Positions 9,232-18,101 of a DNA stretch of 64,000 nucleotides are shown here, piece by piece. This stretch comes from Pseudobutyrivibrio sp. 49. Its GTDB lineage: Bacteria > Bacillota > Clostridia > Lachnospirales > Lachnospiraceae. Location of the stretch: contig NZ_FNDP01000007.1 in the NCBI RefSeq assembly GCF_900100545.1, positions 1 to 64,000 on the forward strand, given 5' to 3'. The position numbers and the translations under genes are program-made. The notes below the pieces were generated by a model. That model did not search any database. It saw nothing but the letters and a program-made list of their open reading frames with translations, and was not told the origin of the DNA. Position 1 is the first letter of the stretch. Each line of letters opens with the position of its first letter.

Positions 9232-10341
9232 ATGAGTCAGGGAATTTATGTCACAAAACCAGTACTTCCACCATTAGAGGAGTACATGGAGTACTTAAAG
9301 GAAATTTGGAGTACACACAACCTTACCAATTTAGGTAAATTTACAAAGGATTTTATCATTGAATTAAAGGAGTTCATGGATGTGGACTATTGCCTTACAC
9401 TTTGCAATGGTCACATGGCACTTGAAATGTTATTACAGGCCATGAATTTATCAGGAGAGGTTATAACTACTCCATTTACATTTGCATCCACAACACATGC
9501 TATTGTACGTAATGGTTTGACACCAGTCTTTTGTGATATTAGGGAAAGCGACTGTACAATTGATGTAGATAAAATCGAATCGCTTATCACTGATAAGACA
9601 ACAGCTATCGTTCCAGTTCATGTATATGGAATGCCATGTGATATAGATAGAATTGAAGAGATTGCAAAGAAGCACAACCTCAAGGTTATTTACGATGCTG
9701 CCCATGCCTTTGGTGAAAAGGTGAATGGTGTGAATATTGCCAAGGCAGGAGATGCTTCAATGTTCAGTTTCCACGCTACAAAAGCCTTCAACACAATTGA
9801 GGGTGGCTGTGCAGTTACAAATGATTTTGATGTTATGAGAAGAGTTTATCAGCTTCATAATTTTGGAATCATGGATGAGGAGAATGTGGAGTTCGTCGGA
9901 GCAAATGCAAAGATGAACGAGTTTGAGGCCATCATGGGTCTTTGTAACCTTTCTCATTTCGAAGAAAACAGACAGAAGCGTAAGATTCTTTTTGATACAT
10001 ACAGAAAGCGTCTTTCTCAGATAAAGGGAATTAAGCTCCTACAGTATGATGAGGATGCTGTAGAGCTTAACTATACATATTGTCCAATCATCGTAGACGA
10101 AGAAGAATACGGTATGGATAGAGATGCCTTGCATCAGCTTTTAGGAACTCAGGGTATTCATGTTAGAAAATACTTTTATCCTATTACAAATGAATTTGCA
10201 TGTTTTAAGAATGCAGGCTATAAGGGAGATGTTCCAATTGCTCATCGCATTTCGCGACAGATTGTTACACTTCCATTGTATACAGATTTGGAGCTTGAAC
10301 AGGTTGAAAGAATCTGTGACATGATTGAAAGGAAAAAATAA
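9232..10341 (+). CDS. DegT/DnrJ/EryC1/StrS family sugar aminotransferase
   Basis: This 369-residue PLP enzyme is expected to transfer an amino group, usually from glutamate, to a nucleotide-linked keto-sugar. Family hallmarks are TLCNGHMALEM, the TTPFTFASTTHAIV block, VHVYGMPCDID, IYDAAHAFG (the aspartate that contacts PLP) and the Schiff-base lysine K184 in FHATKAFNTIEGG. Length matches the family. An ATG with AGGG upstream starts 12 bp after the exporter. The downstream acyltransferase, WbqC-like and ATP-grasp genes suggest the amino group is later acylated. The 4,6-dehydratase that would make its substrate is not in the window. Confidence 0.88.
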   Translation: MSQGIYVTKPVLPPLEEYMEYLKEIWSTHNLTNLGKFTKDFIIELKEFMDVDYCLTLCNGHMALEMLLQAMNLSGEVITTPFTFASTTHAIVRNGLTPVFCDIRESDCTIDVDKIESLITDKTTAIVPVHVYGMPCDIDRIEEIAKKHNLKVIYDAAHAFGEKVNGVNIAKAGDASMFSFHATKAFNTIEGGCAVTNDFDVMRRVYQLHNFGIMDEENVEFVGANAKMNEFEAIMGLCNLSHFEENRQKRKILFDTYRKRLSQIKGIKLLQYDEDAVELNYTYCPIIVDEEEYGMDRDALHQLLGTQGIHVRKYFYPITNEFACFKNAGYKGDVPIAHRISRQIVTLPLYTDLELEQVERICDMIERKK

Positions 10342-10347
10342 GGACTA

Positions 10348-11304
10348 ATGGGAACTAACATTATTGGCTTAGGCGTTTTCCCATTATTGTTGCTATATGC
10401 ATTTTCACATCGTTACAACACAGGGGAATTTGAAAAGGAATTCTTTTCAAAACGACAGACGCAGACCCTGAAAGGAATACTAATTATATTTGTATTCTTT
10501 CATCATTTTGTTGAGTTAAACAATTGCGAAGGACCAATTTTTGGAGTCTACTTTTTCGCACAGTTTACAATAGCACTCTTTTTCTTGATATCAGGTTATA
10601 CAACAGCTTTAGGATATTCCCGCTTACAGGGAAAGCCTGATTTGAAAAAGATGTGGATTAAGAGAAGTTGGAGATTATATTTACCTATAGTTATTTTTAC
10701 TTTGCCAACAAATAACTTTTTAACGGCAATTCTATTCTTCTTTGTTTTATCAGATATTGCTTACTCGCTATTTGATTCAGACAAAAAAAGATTAGCTTTC
10801 ATTTTCGCAGGTAATATGATTTATCCTTTCACCCTCAAACTTTTGGGATTTGGAGATTGGTGGTATGATGACATACTGACCTTCTTCATGGGAGTAGCCC
10901 TGTTTATGTACAAGGAGCAGATTACCAGCTTTTTAAAAAAGAAAATCTATTGGGTGATTATGCCAGTAGGAACTATTTTAACAGTAATCAGCATTTATCT
11001 GGCAATCATGAAACTGCCTTTTGATTATTCAACAATGATACGATCAACTACTATGACCGTTATCATCGTGTTGTTCCTTCAGAGGTTAAATCTAAAATCA
11101 AGATTGTTTTACTTTGTAGGGGAGTACACCTGGGAAATCTTTCTAACACACCAGATTATTATTCGTCTGATGCAAAGGATATTTAGCAAAAATATCCTGG
11201 TATTGATTTCTTCAATAGTGTTAACAATCCTATCAGCGGTAATTGTTAATAAAAGCGTACTGAAGCTTAAAACTATTATAGAAAAGAGGAGAATGAAAAA
11301 TTGA
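10348..11304 (+). CDS. Membrane acyltransferase, acyltransferase-3 family
   Basis: This 318-residue polytopic membrane protein has about nine to ten hydrophobic segments. The opening GILIIFVFFHHFVEL contains the early helix with tandem His-His, the presumed catalytic position of acyltransferase-3 (OafA-like) enzymes that transfer acetyl or similar groups to sugars. It lies 6 bp after the aminotransferase and overlaps the WbqC gene by 4 bp, so it is translationally coupled to sugar-modifying genes. I infer O- or N-acylation of the surface glycan. It is on the short side for the family, which usually has 330-380 residues. Confidence 0.75.
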   Translation: MGTNIIGLGVFPLLLLYAFSHRYNTGEFEKEFFSKRQTQTLKGILIIFVFFHHFVELNNCEGPIFGVYFFAQFTIALFFLISGYTTALGYSRLQGKPDLKKMWIKRSWRLYLPIVIFTLPTNNFLTAILFFFVLSDIAYSLFDSDKKRLAFIFAGNMIYPFTLKLLGFGDWWYDDILTFFMGVALFMYKEQITSFLKKKIYWVIMPVGTILTVISIYLAIMKLPFDYSTMIRSTTMTVIIVLFLQRLNLKSRLFYFVGEYTWEIFLTHQIIIRLMQRIFSKNILVLISSIVLTILSAVIVNKSVLKLKTIIEKRRMKN

Positions 11305-12053
11305 AGTTAGGAATTAATCAGCCATATTTTTTTCCATACATAGGATATTGGCAGCTTATGAATGCAGTAGATGAGTATGTGCTAGCAGATAATCTGAACT
11401 TTATAAAGCAAGGATACATTAATCGAAACAAGATCTTGATAAATAAGGAGCCTCAGTATTTTAGACTTCCTGTTCGTAAGCCTTCTCAGAATAAGCTTAT
11501 CAATGAGCATGAGACTTCACTTACAGAGGAAGAAATCGAGAAGATGCTTCACACACTTCAGTGTGAATATAGACATGCACCAAACTTTGAACATGTATAT
11601 GAGCATGTAAAACAGGTTCTTGAATTTGGTCTTACTGAAGAGGGGAAGAATCTTGCTACTTTTCTTGAAAATGCAATAACCCTTACTGCAAGAGAGCTAG
11701 GTATTACTACACCAATTAAATTAGCTTCAAGGGATGTCATTCTCGACAGAGATTACAAGAGAGAAAACTATGTTATTGCCACTTGTAAAAAGCTTGGTGG
11801 TACAGAATATTACAATGCTATTGGTGGTAGAAAGCTTTATTTTCAGGATTTCTTCAGAGCAAACGAAGTTGGCTTGAAATTCGTAAAGACGAAGGAAGAC
11901 ATTAGCTATGAGCAGTTTGGTGATGAGTTCATCCCAAATCTGTCTATTATAGATGTTATGATGTTCTGTTCAAAAGAGCAGATATCAGAAATGTTAAATG
12001 ATTTTGAGTTGGTAGAAGGTTATGAAAGCCCTGCTGACCTAGTGGAGGAATAG
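11301..12053 (+). CDS. WbqC-like family protein
   Basis: This 250-residue soluble protein has the WbqC family opening: a QPYFFPYIGYWQL motif at residues 6-18, then DEYVLADNLNFIKQGYINRN and a late IIDVMMF block. WbqC-like proteins are encoded in O-antigen and capsule loci beside DegT aminotransferases; their biochemical role is not settled, and transfer of an acyl or aminoacyl group to an amino sugar is a common guess. TTG 11301 overlaps the acyltransferase stop and lies nine bases after GAGGAG. It is co-transcribed with the aminotransferase upstream and the GT2 and ATP-grasp genes downstream. Confidence 0.85.
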   Translation: MKLGINQPYFFPYIGYWQLMNAVDEYVLADNLNFIKQGYINRNKILINKEPQYFRLPVRKPSQNKLINEHETSLTEEEIEKMLHTLQCEYRHAPNFEHVYEHVKQVLEFGLTEEGKNLATFLENAITLTARELGITTPIKLASRDVILDRDYKRENYVIATCKKLGGTEYYNAIGGRKLYFQDFFRANEVGLKFVKTKEDISYEQFGDEFIPNLSIIDVMMFCSKEQISEMLNDFELVEGYESPADLVEE

Positions 12054-12057
12054 TCTT

Positions 12058-13029
12058 ATGGGAAATAAGAAGGTAAGTATTGTAGTTGCTACATACAATC
12101 AGGAAAAATACATTCGAAAAACTCTTGAAAGTATTATCGCACAGAAGGCAAATTTTGAGTTTGAAGCAATTGTTGGAGATGATTGTTCAACAGATGGCAA
12201 TGCTGAAATTATAAAGGAATTTGCAGAAAAGTATCCTGATATCATCGTTCCTGTTCTTCGGGAGAAGAATCTTGGTATGCATGGAAATACTTTGGATCTT
12301 ATGATGCGTGCTCAGGGAGAGTACATAGCCTTTATAGAGGGTGATGATTACTGGATTGATGAGAACAAGCTTCAGAAGCAGGTTGATTTCTTGGATTCAC
12401 ATCCAGATTATGTGGCTTGTTTTGGTTTTTGTCATATTGTTGATGCAGAAGGAAACAGACAGGAAAAGCTTGAGCAGTGGAGTGGCTTCATGAAGGAAGG
12501 TGGCGAGTACACCTTACAGATGTTCCAGGATTATCTTCTCCCAGGACAGACAGCTACTTCAATGTATAGAAGAGTAGCTTATGGTGCACTTCAGCAAAAG
12601 CTTATGGAAGCAAACATTGATATAAGCAAAATGATTGATCGTTCTCAGGTTCTTTGCATGCTTGCTGTAGGTAAGATGTACAACTTAGGAGAATATTTAG
12701 CTGCATACCGTTATGTTCTTACAGAAGGAAGTGGCTCATGGTCATCACAGAACGATTTCTACAGTAAAGACAACGTTCTGAAGTACATAGCTGGAATGAA
12801 GGATATGGAAAAGACTGCCAAGGTTCTCGGCGTAGAGCTCGACTTCGATGCTAGAAGAAAATATGAGCTTATGAAGCTGGAAGTTTGTGCAGATAAATTT
12901 TCAAAAAAAGATTATAAGGTGATTCTCAATCAGTTAATTGAGGATGCTTCTGACAAGAAAGGATTAAAGCGCATACATTCGACAAGACATCTTAGAAAAT
13001 TAATTCTGAAAATGCAGGGGAAAATTTAA
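12058..13029 (+). CDS. GT2 family glycosyltransferase
   Basis: This 323-residue enzyme has a GT-A domain starting SIVVATYNQEKYIRKT, with VGDDCSTDGNAEI and the acidic IEGDDYWI motif near residue 97. The GDDYW form is typical of the GT2 subgroup found beside WbqC and DegT genes rather than of the HEDE subgroup at the left end. The C-terminal 120 residues are helical. An ATG with GGAGG upstream follows WbqC by 4 bp. The likely role is transfer of the modified amino sugar made by the adjacent enzymes; this is inference from gene order. Confidence 0.86.
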   Translation: MGNKKVSIVVATYNQEKYIRKTLESIIAQKANFEFEAIVGDDCSTDGNAEIIKEFAEKYPDIIVPVLREKNLGMHGNTLDLMMRAQGEYIAFIEGDDYWIDENKLQKQVDFLDSHPDYVACFGFCHIVDAEGNRQEKLEQWSGFMKEGGEYTLQMFQDYLLPGQTATSMYRRVAYGALQQKLMEANIDISKMIDRSQVLCMLAVGKMYNLGEYLAAYRYVLTEGSGSWSSQNDFYSKDNVLKYIAGMKDMEKTAKVLGVELDFDARRKYELMKLEVCADKFSKKDYKVILNQLIEDASDKKGLKRIHSTRHLRKLILKMQGKI

Positions 13030-13078
13030 TAAGGGTAGTAAGTAGTTTTTGTTTTTTTAGAAATTGAGGTTTTATGTT

Positions 13079-14296
13079 ATGAAAAAGTTATTATTGTTGG
13101 GCAACAATTGTCATGTGGATGAACTAATTAAGCATGCGAAAGAAAGGGGAGTGTACACAATTGTTACCGACAATCTTTCGCTGGAACAATCTCCAGTGAA
13201 AGCTATGGCAGATGAGGCATGGAATTTAAGTGTTCTTGATATCGATACTATAGAGGAGAGATGTAAACAGGAAAAAATCGACGCCATTCTTTGCGGCGCC
13301 AGCGAAGTTTGTATTAAAGCTAATAAAGAACTTTGCGAAAGATTAAATTTACCATTTTATGCCAATCAGAAGGCATGGGATATTACAAATGACAAACTGG
13401 CTTTCAAAGAGATTTGTCAGGAATGTGGTATCCCAGTTCCATATGAATACGATCTTGATATAGAATTGAGAGCGGACGATTTGGCAAAGATAAAATATCC
13501 AGCTGTTGTTAAGCCAGCGGATGGTTGTTCTAGCATTGGGCTTCATATCTGCAATAATGAAGCCGAGCTAACAGAGGGATATTTGGATGCTTATGAAAAG
13601 TCTACAATCAAGAGAGTTATTGTAGAAGAATTTGTGCCTGGTGAGCAGGTAGGACTTATTTACGGAGTCATAGACGGAGTGCCTTATATGAACGCAGCGG
13701 GTGATGATTGTGCCTGCAAATATGACGCTCACAGACGTGTATTTGGAGCATGTCCAACCAAGCACAAGAAAATGTTTGAGAAAATACTAGAAAAGCCAAT
13801 TGTTGAGCTTTTTGAGAAGCTCGAAATCAAAGCTGGTGTTGCAGGTATTCAGGTTATCACTGATGGTGAAAAGGTTGCTGTTCTTGAAATGAATTATCGT
13901 TTGCCAGGAGGCAAATTTCCAGGTGAAAAGTTCCTTTGCGACGTAATGCTTGATAATGCTTTGGGAGAAAATACAAATCCAAAGACAGTACCACAGCAGG
14001 GACAATTATTTAGTTATGCTATCTGGTTAAAGCCAGGTGAAATTGCTGAAATAAGGGGACTTGATGTTTTACGAGCTCGTCCACAGGAATTTAATATTCA
14101 GCAGTTTAGACAGGTGGGCGACATAGTTCAGGAAAACACCGGAATGAAACAGGTTCTTGGTTATATAATGTTCTTTACTGATGTTGAACATCATGAAGAA
14201 TACATAGATTTTATTAATAAAACAGTTCAGGTTATTTCTGTAACTGGCAAAGATTTGGTGTGTCACTATCGATTTGAGAAGGGATATGCTGTGTAA
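13079..14296 (+). CDS. ATP-grasp domain ligase
   Basis: This ATP-dependent carboxylate-amine ligase family protein has about 405 residues. An N-terminal Rossmann-like segment (LLLLGNNCHVDELI) precedes the ATP-grasp fold. The fold is marked by the lysine in YPAVVKPADGCSSIG, the hinge block VIVEEFVPGEQVGL, and the metal-binding EMNYRLPGG near residue 275. Such enzymes join an amine and an acid through an acyl phosphate. In this context the protein may attach an amino acid or other acid to an amino sugar. ATG 13079 follows TTGAGGT with good spacing, so the in-frame TTG at 13064 is rejected. The 49-bp gap from the GT2 gene contains no clear promoter. Confidence 0.8.
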   Translation: MKKLLLLGNNCHVDELIKHAKERGVYTIVTDNLSLEQSPVKAMADEAWNLSVLDIDTIEERCKQEKIDAILCGASEVCIKANKELCERLNLPFYANQKAWDITNDKLAFKEICQECGIPVPYEYDLDIELRADDLAKIKYPAVVKPADGCSSIGLHICNNEAELTEGYLDAYEKSTIKRVIVEEFVPGEQVGLIYGVIDGVPYMNAAGDDCACKYDAHRRVFGACPTKHKKMFEKILEKPIVELFEKLEIKAGVAGIQVITDGEKVAVLEMNYRLPGGKFPGEKFLCDVMLDNALGENTNPKTVPQQGQLFSYAIWLKPGEIAEIRGLDVLRARPQEFNIQQFRQVGDIVQENTGMKQVLGYIMFFTDVEHHEEYIDFINKTVQVISVTGKDLVCHYRFEKGYAV

Positions 14297-14413
14297 TAAT
14301 CTACACACAATCTTTGATAGTGTGTCAAATCACTATTATGCAACATAAAAAGCATGCATTTTTATGCACATTTTTTGCGAAAAAGATAGTATTATATATA
14401 CACTTGTGAAGAA

Positions 14414-14466
14414 ACTGTGAACTCGGAGAAAGTTGTAGCAAAGAAGTGCTACAAAATGTTCGCAGT
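14414..14466 (+). promoter_or_regulatory. Structured 5' leader of the uridylyltransferase gene
   Basis: A 9-bp outer stem (14414-14422 with 14458-14466, one G-U pair) encloses a perfect 8-bp inner stem (14433-14440 with 14447-14454) with a six-base loop. It ends 29 bases before the ATG and does not cover the GGGAGA ribosome site. An AT-rich stretch at 14371-14400 (TTGCGA, TATATA) may hold the promoter, but the spacing is poor. Upstream, 14297-14370 contains only small alternative hairpins, for example 14317-14336. The structure could be a protein-binding leader or an mRNA stabiliser; it matches no riboswitch I know. Confidence 0.45.
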
Positions 14467-14495
14467 GACAATATTTAGTAGGGAGATAGAGATAT

Positions 14496-15719
14496 ATGAC
14501 AAAGGAAAAAGCTATTGAGATCCTTGAAAAAGCTGGACAGGGTCATGTAATGAAAGGGTTTGATAATCTTTCCGCTGAAAAGCAGGAAGCATTTCTTGCT
14601 CAGATCGAAAATATCAACTGGTCTGATTTTAAGCTCATCGGAAATGATTCAAATGATGCTAGAGGAGAGTTTACAGTTCCTCCAGCTATTGAGCTTTCAG
14701 AAATCGCTGAGAGAAAGGCTGAGTTCGAAGCAGCAGGTCTTGAGGCCATCAAAAAAGGCGAGGTAGGAGCCGTTCTTCTCGCAGGCGGTATGGGTACACG
14801 TCTTGGTTTTGATTTACCAAAGGGTTGCTACAATGTTGGTCAGACACACGAGTTATTTATTTTCGAGTGCCTCATCAATAACCTTATGGAAGTAGTTAAT
14901 AAGGCAGGTGCATTTGTTCCTCTTTACATCATGACTAGTGAGAAGAACGATGAAGCTACTCAGAACTTCTTTAAGGAGCACAATTACTTCGGTTACAATC
15001 CAGATTACGTTAAGTTCTTCATTCAGGATATGGCTTGCGCAGTAGATTATGACGGAAAGCTTCTTCTTGAGGAGGAAGGTCGTCTTGCTACATCACCAAA
15101 CGGAAACGGTGGTTGGTATGCTTCTATGATGAAGGCAGGTCTTAAGAGTGATATTCAGGCACGTGGTCTTAAGTGGATCAATGTATTTGCTGTAGATAAT
15201 GTTCTTCAGAGAATTGCAGATCCTTTATTTGTTGGCGCTACAATCCTTGGAAACTATGTATCAGGTTCAAAGGTTGTTCGTAAGGTAGAGCCAGCTGAGA
15301 AGATGGGACTTCTTTGCTTAGAGGATGGCAAGCCAAGCATCGTAGAGTACTATGAGATGTCAAAGGAGATGTCTGAGGCAAAGGCTGAGGACGGAAGTCT
15401 TCTTTACAAATATGGTGTTATTCTTAACTACTTATTCTCAGTTGAGAAGCTTGATGAGATTGTTAACAACAACCTCGTTGTACACGTAGTAGAAAAGAAG
15501 ATTCCATTTATTAATGAGGCAGGTGAGAAGGTATCGCCTACAGAACCAAATGGTTATAAGTTCGAACTTTTAGTTCTTGATATGATCCACATGATGGATA
15601 ACAACCTTGCATTCGAGGTTGATAGAAATTATGAGTTCGCACCAATCAAGAATCTTCATGGGGTAGATTCAGTTGATAGTGCAAGAGAGTTACTTCAGAA
15701 AAACGGTGTTGTATTGTAA
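14496..15719 (+). CDS. UDPGP type 1 family uridylyltransferase (UDP-sugar pyrophosphorylase)
   Basis: This 407-residue enzyme makes a UDP-sugar from UTP and a sugar 1-phosphate. The glycine-rich nucleotide loop is LAGGMGTRLGFDLPKG at about residues 92-107, followed by PLYIMTS, a GNGGWY block and NVFAVDNVL. This is the eukaryote-like UDPGP fold (UAP1/AGX and UGP group), not the bacterial GalU fold. Whether it prefers GlcNAc-1-P, Glc-1-P or Gal-1-P is not decidable here. It supplies donors for the glycosyltransferases around it. GGGAGA precedes the ATG, and an unusual folded leader lies just upstream. Confidence 0.87.
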   Translation: MTKEKAIEILEKAGQGHVMKGFDNLSAEKQEAFLAQIENINWSDFKLIGNDSNDARGEFTVPPAIELSEIAERKAEFEAAGLEAIKKGEVGAVLLAGGMGTRLGFDLPKGCYNVGQTHELFIFECLINNLMEVVNKAGAFVPLYIMTSEKNDEATQNFFKEHNYFGYNPDYVKFFIQDMACAVDYDGKLLLEEEGRLATSPNGNGGWYASMMKAGLKSDIQARGLKWINVFAVDNVLQRIADPLFVGATILGNYVSGSKVVRKVEPAEKMGLLCLEDGKPSIVEYYEMSKEMSEAKAEDGSLLYKYGVILNYLFSVEKLDEIVNNNLVVHVVEKKIPFINEAGEKVSPTEPNGYKFELLVLDMIHMMDNNLAFEVDRNYEFAPIKNLHGVDSVDSARELLQKNGVVL

Positions 15720-15730
15720 AGGGTAGGGTA

Positions 15731-17152
15731 ATGTATAAGAAAAAGAAAAAGTTTTGGGCAAAGCACTGGGACATAATTTTATTAGACACTATAGCAGCTT
15801 TGCTTGCTATGATAATTGCCCTGTTTTTCCGCTTCGAAAGAATACTTTTCTGGGATGTAATCCCACACGAGTATATTTATGAAAATATCATGATTATGAT
15901 CGTCTTTGCCAGCGTTTTAAATGCTGCTTTGAGAGATCCATATACAGGTATTGTTCATAGAAATAAGTGGCAGGAGTTAAAAGCAGTAGTAATTCATTCG
16001 TTTGTTAACTTATGTGGAATATTAATATTCCTCTATGCATTCAGATATTCAAATCGTATTTCACGAGTTGTGATTTTATCATGGTTCGTACTTATGGTCT
16101 TTATCATGTTTGCAGTTCGTATTGTTTTTAAGCGTATTGTTCGTGTGAGAAAGCATGATGACAGCTTAAAATCATCGATGCTTGTTATCGCTGATTCAAG
16201 CACAATTAATCACTGTCTTAGCCAGTTGGCGGCATCTGATTATGTTGAGTACAAGGTTGTTGGCTGTGCCATTATTGATAAGGATTGGGTTGGAAAGAAA
16301 ATACAGGGTGTTCCTGTTGTAGGAGATTGTGATTCTGTATTTGAATACATCCGTACCCATGTAGTAGATGAGGTTTTCATCGATGGAAAGAATAGATACA
16401 GCGAGGAACTTCTTGCTGAGCGTCTTACAGATTTGGGATGTACAGTTCACATTTCCCTTATCCATACAGAACATCTGATGAAGAACCGTGCTATTGAGTA
16501 CTATGGTGATTACATCACTATGACAACTAGTATGCACATGGCCACAAACCGTGAAGCCTTCTGCAAGAGAACAATCGATATTCTCGGTAGCTTGGTAGGA
16601 TTGCTTATCAGTGCAGTTGCTTTTGTTTTCATAGCACCTGTAATCAAGATTCAGGCCCCAGGCCCTGTATTCTTCTCACAGACACGTATCGGAAAGAATG
16701 GTCGCCGCTTTAAGTTCTACAAGTTCCGAAGCATGTACACTGATGCTGAGGAGCGTAAAAAAGAGCTTATGGATCAGAATGAAATGAATGGACTTATGTT
16801 CAAGATGGAGAACGATCCTCGTATCTTCCCAGCAGGTCATTTCATTAGAAAGTATTCTATCGATGAGCTTCCACAGTTCTGGAATGTTTTAATCGGAGAT
16901 ATGTCTCTGGTTGGTACAAGACCACCTACAGAGAATGAATTTGTACAGTATGAGTTGCATCACAAAGCTCGTCTTGCCAGCCGTCCAGGGCTTACAGGAA
17001 TGTGGCAGGTAAGCGGTAGAAGTGATATCACAGACTTCGAAGAAGTCGTGGCACTTGATACAGAATATATTAAGAATTGGTCACTTGGACTTGACTTACA
17101 GATTATCCTTAAGACAATCGCAGTCGTATTAAAGGGATCAGGTTCTAAATAG
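15731..17152 (+). CDS. Polyprenyl-phosphate sugar phosphotransferase (polysaccharide initiation)
   Basis: This 473-residue membrane enzyme is expected to move a sugar 1-phosphate from a UDP-sugar onto undecaprenyl phosphate, the first step of repeat-unit assembly. An N-terminal four-helix bundle (about residues 12-135) and a CoA-binding-like Rossmann domain (about 145-260) precede the bacterial sugar transferase domain from about residue 277. The catalytic domain shows KRTIDILGSL, GPVFFSQTRIG, FKFYKFRSM, YSIDELPQFWNVL, SLVGTRPP and the PGLTGMWQVSGR ending. It lies 11 bp after the uridylyltransferase, so donor synthesis and initiation are co-expressed. A strong terminator follows. Confidence 0.92.
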   Translation: MYKKKKKFWAKHWDIILLDTIAALLAMIIALFFRFERILFWDVIPHEYIYENIMIMIVFASVLNAALRDPYTGIVHRNKWQELKAVVIHSFVNLCGILIFLYAFRYSNRISRVVILSWFVLMVFIMFAVRIVFKRIVRVRKHDDSLKSSMLVIADSSTINHCLSQLAASDYVEYKVVGCAIIDKDWVGKKIQGVPVVGDCDSVFEYIRTHVVDEVFIDGKNRYSEELLAERLTDLGCTVHISLIHTEHLMKNRAIEYYGDYITMTTSMHMATNREAFCKRTIDILGSLVGLLISAVAFVFIAPVIKIQAPGPVFFSQTRIGKNGRRFKFYKFRSMYTDAEERKKELMDQNEMNGLMFKMENDPRIFPAGHFIRKYSIDELPQFWNVLIGDMSLVGTRPPTENEFVQYELHHKARLASRPGLTGMWQVSGRSDITDFEEVVALDTEYIKNWSLGLDLQIILKTIAVVLKGSGSK

Positions 17153-17160
17153 ACAAATAG

Positions 17161-17200
17161 ACCTAGTAAAGGGTATAATATCCTTTACTAGGTTAATTTT
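17161..17200 (+). terminator. Terminator-like hairpin after the sugar transferase
   Basis: A perfect 12-bp stem (17161-17172 with 17182-17193) with a nine-base AT-rich loop is followed by TAATTTTAT. The T tract is imperfect, so read-through into the GT2 pair at 17217 is possible. It divides the locus into two transcription blocks. Confidence 0.65.
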
Positions 17201-17216
17201 ATATTGGAGACAAAAA

Positions 17217-18101
17217 ATGAAAATTTCGGTAATCACACCTTTTTATGAGGGTGATAAATATATGGATAATTTAGTGGATATACTTATTGCCAACGAATTA
17301 TCCCTTACAAAAATGGGGCATGAGCTTGAGGTGATTCTTGTAAATGACAGTCCATGGAAAAAGCTTGAGGCACCTGCTTCTGAGGGACAGTTCATTAAGG
17401 TAATTACTAATCCAGAAAACAAAGGTATTCACTATAGCAGAGTGTCAGGGTTATCAGAAGCCTCTGGTGATTACATCATGTTTTTGGACCAGGATGATTC
17501 CCTTACAGAGGACGCACTTGTAAAGTTGCTTAAATCAGCGCTGACTTCTCAGTCTGATGTTGAAGTAGCAAATGCTTCACTAGAGCAGTCAGACGGCAGC
17601 AGGCTTTTATGGTATCGTAATAGCGCACACAAGGCTTTGATTGGAGATTTGAATACGTATTTACGAATCGGCATTCAGATTATCTCCCCAGGTCAGTGCC
17701 TTATCAAAAAGTCTTCTGTACCAGAGTTCTGGAAGGAACATATTATGACAGAAAATGGAGCAGATGATTATTTCCTTTGGCTGTTGATGTTGGCTAAGGG
17801 CATGAAATTCCATTATTATGATGAGCCACTATATGTTCACAGATACACTTCAGCTAATCTATCTGCAGACACTACAGTTACAGATAAATCAGTATTTGAT
17901 TTCATTGATTTGCTTCATGACTGCGAGTATTTTAAGCAGGAAGATATTTTCACACTTCATGAAATGATTAGCTACAAGAATCAGTTTAGAGCCAGTGGTA
18001 CATTTGGAAAGATTACCTGCTCGTTGGCTAATCTTGGTTTGTTTATTGATAATGTTAAATTTAAGAAGAAAACAGGTACTGGATACGGGTTTAACAGATA
18101 A
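17217..18101 (+). CDS. GT2 family glycosyltransferase
   Basis: This 294-residue GT2 enzyme has SVITPFYEGDKY at the start, ILVNDSP in the place of the usual DDGS motif, and LDQDDSL as the metal-binding acidic motif. The NDSP variant is seen in divergent GT2 members and keeps only one acid of the usual pair. A DDYFLWLLML block takes the place of HEDE. The ATG follows GGAGA. It is coupled to the next GT2 gene through a one-base TAATG overlap. A catalytic role is likely but less certain than for its neighbours. Confidence 0.83.
   Translation: MKISVITPFYEGDKYMDNLVDILIANELSLTKMGHELEVILVNDSPWKKLEAPASEGQFIKVITNPENKGIHYSRVSGLSEASGDYIMFLDQDDSLTEDALVKLLKSALTSQSDVEVANASLEQSDGSRLLWYRNSAHKALIGDLNTYLRIGIQIISPGQCLIKKSSVPEFWKEHIMTENGADDYFLWLLMLAKGMKFHYYDEPLYVHRYTSANLSADTTVTDKSVFDFIDLLHDCEYFKQEDIFTLHEMISYKNQFRASGTFGKITCSLANLGLFIDNVKFKKKTGTGYGFNR

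Noticed and set aside
14351-14380. Terminator after the ATP-grasp gene
   Set aside because: The hairpin TGCAT-TTTT-ATGCA is only 5 bp and its T tract is separated; kept as possible but unsupported.
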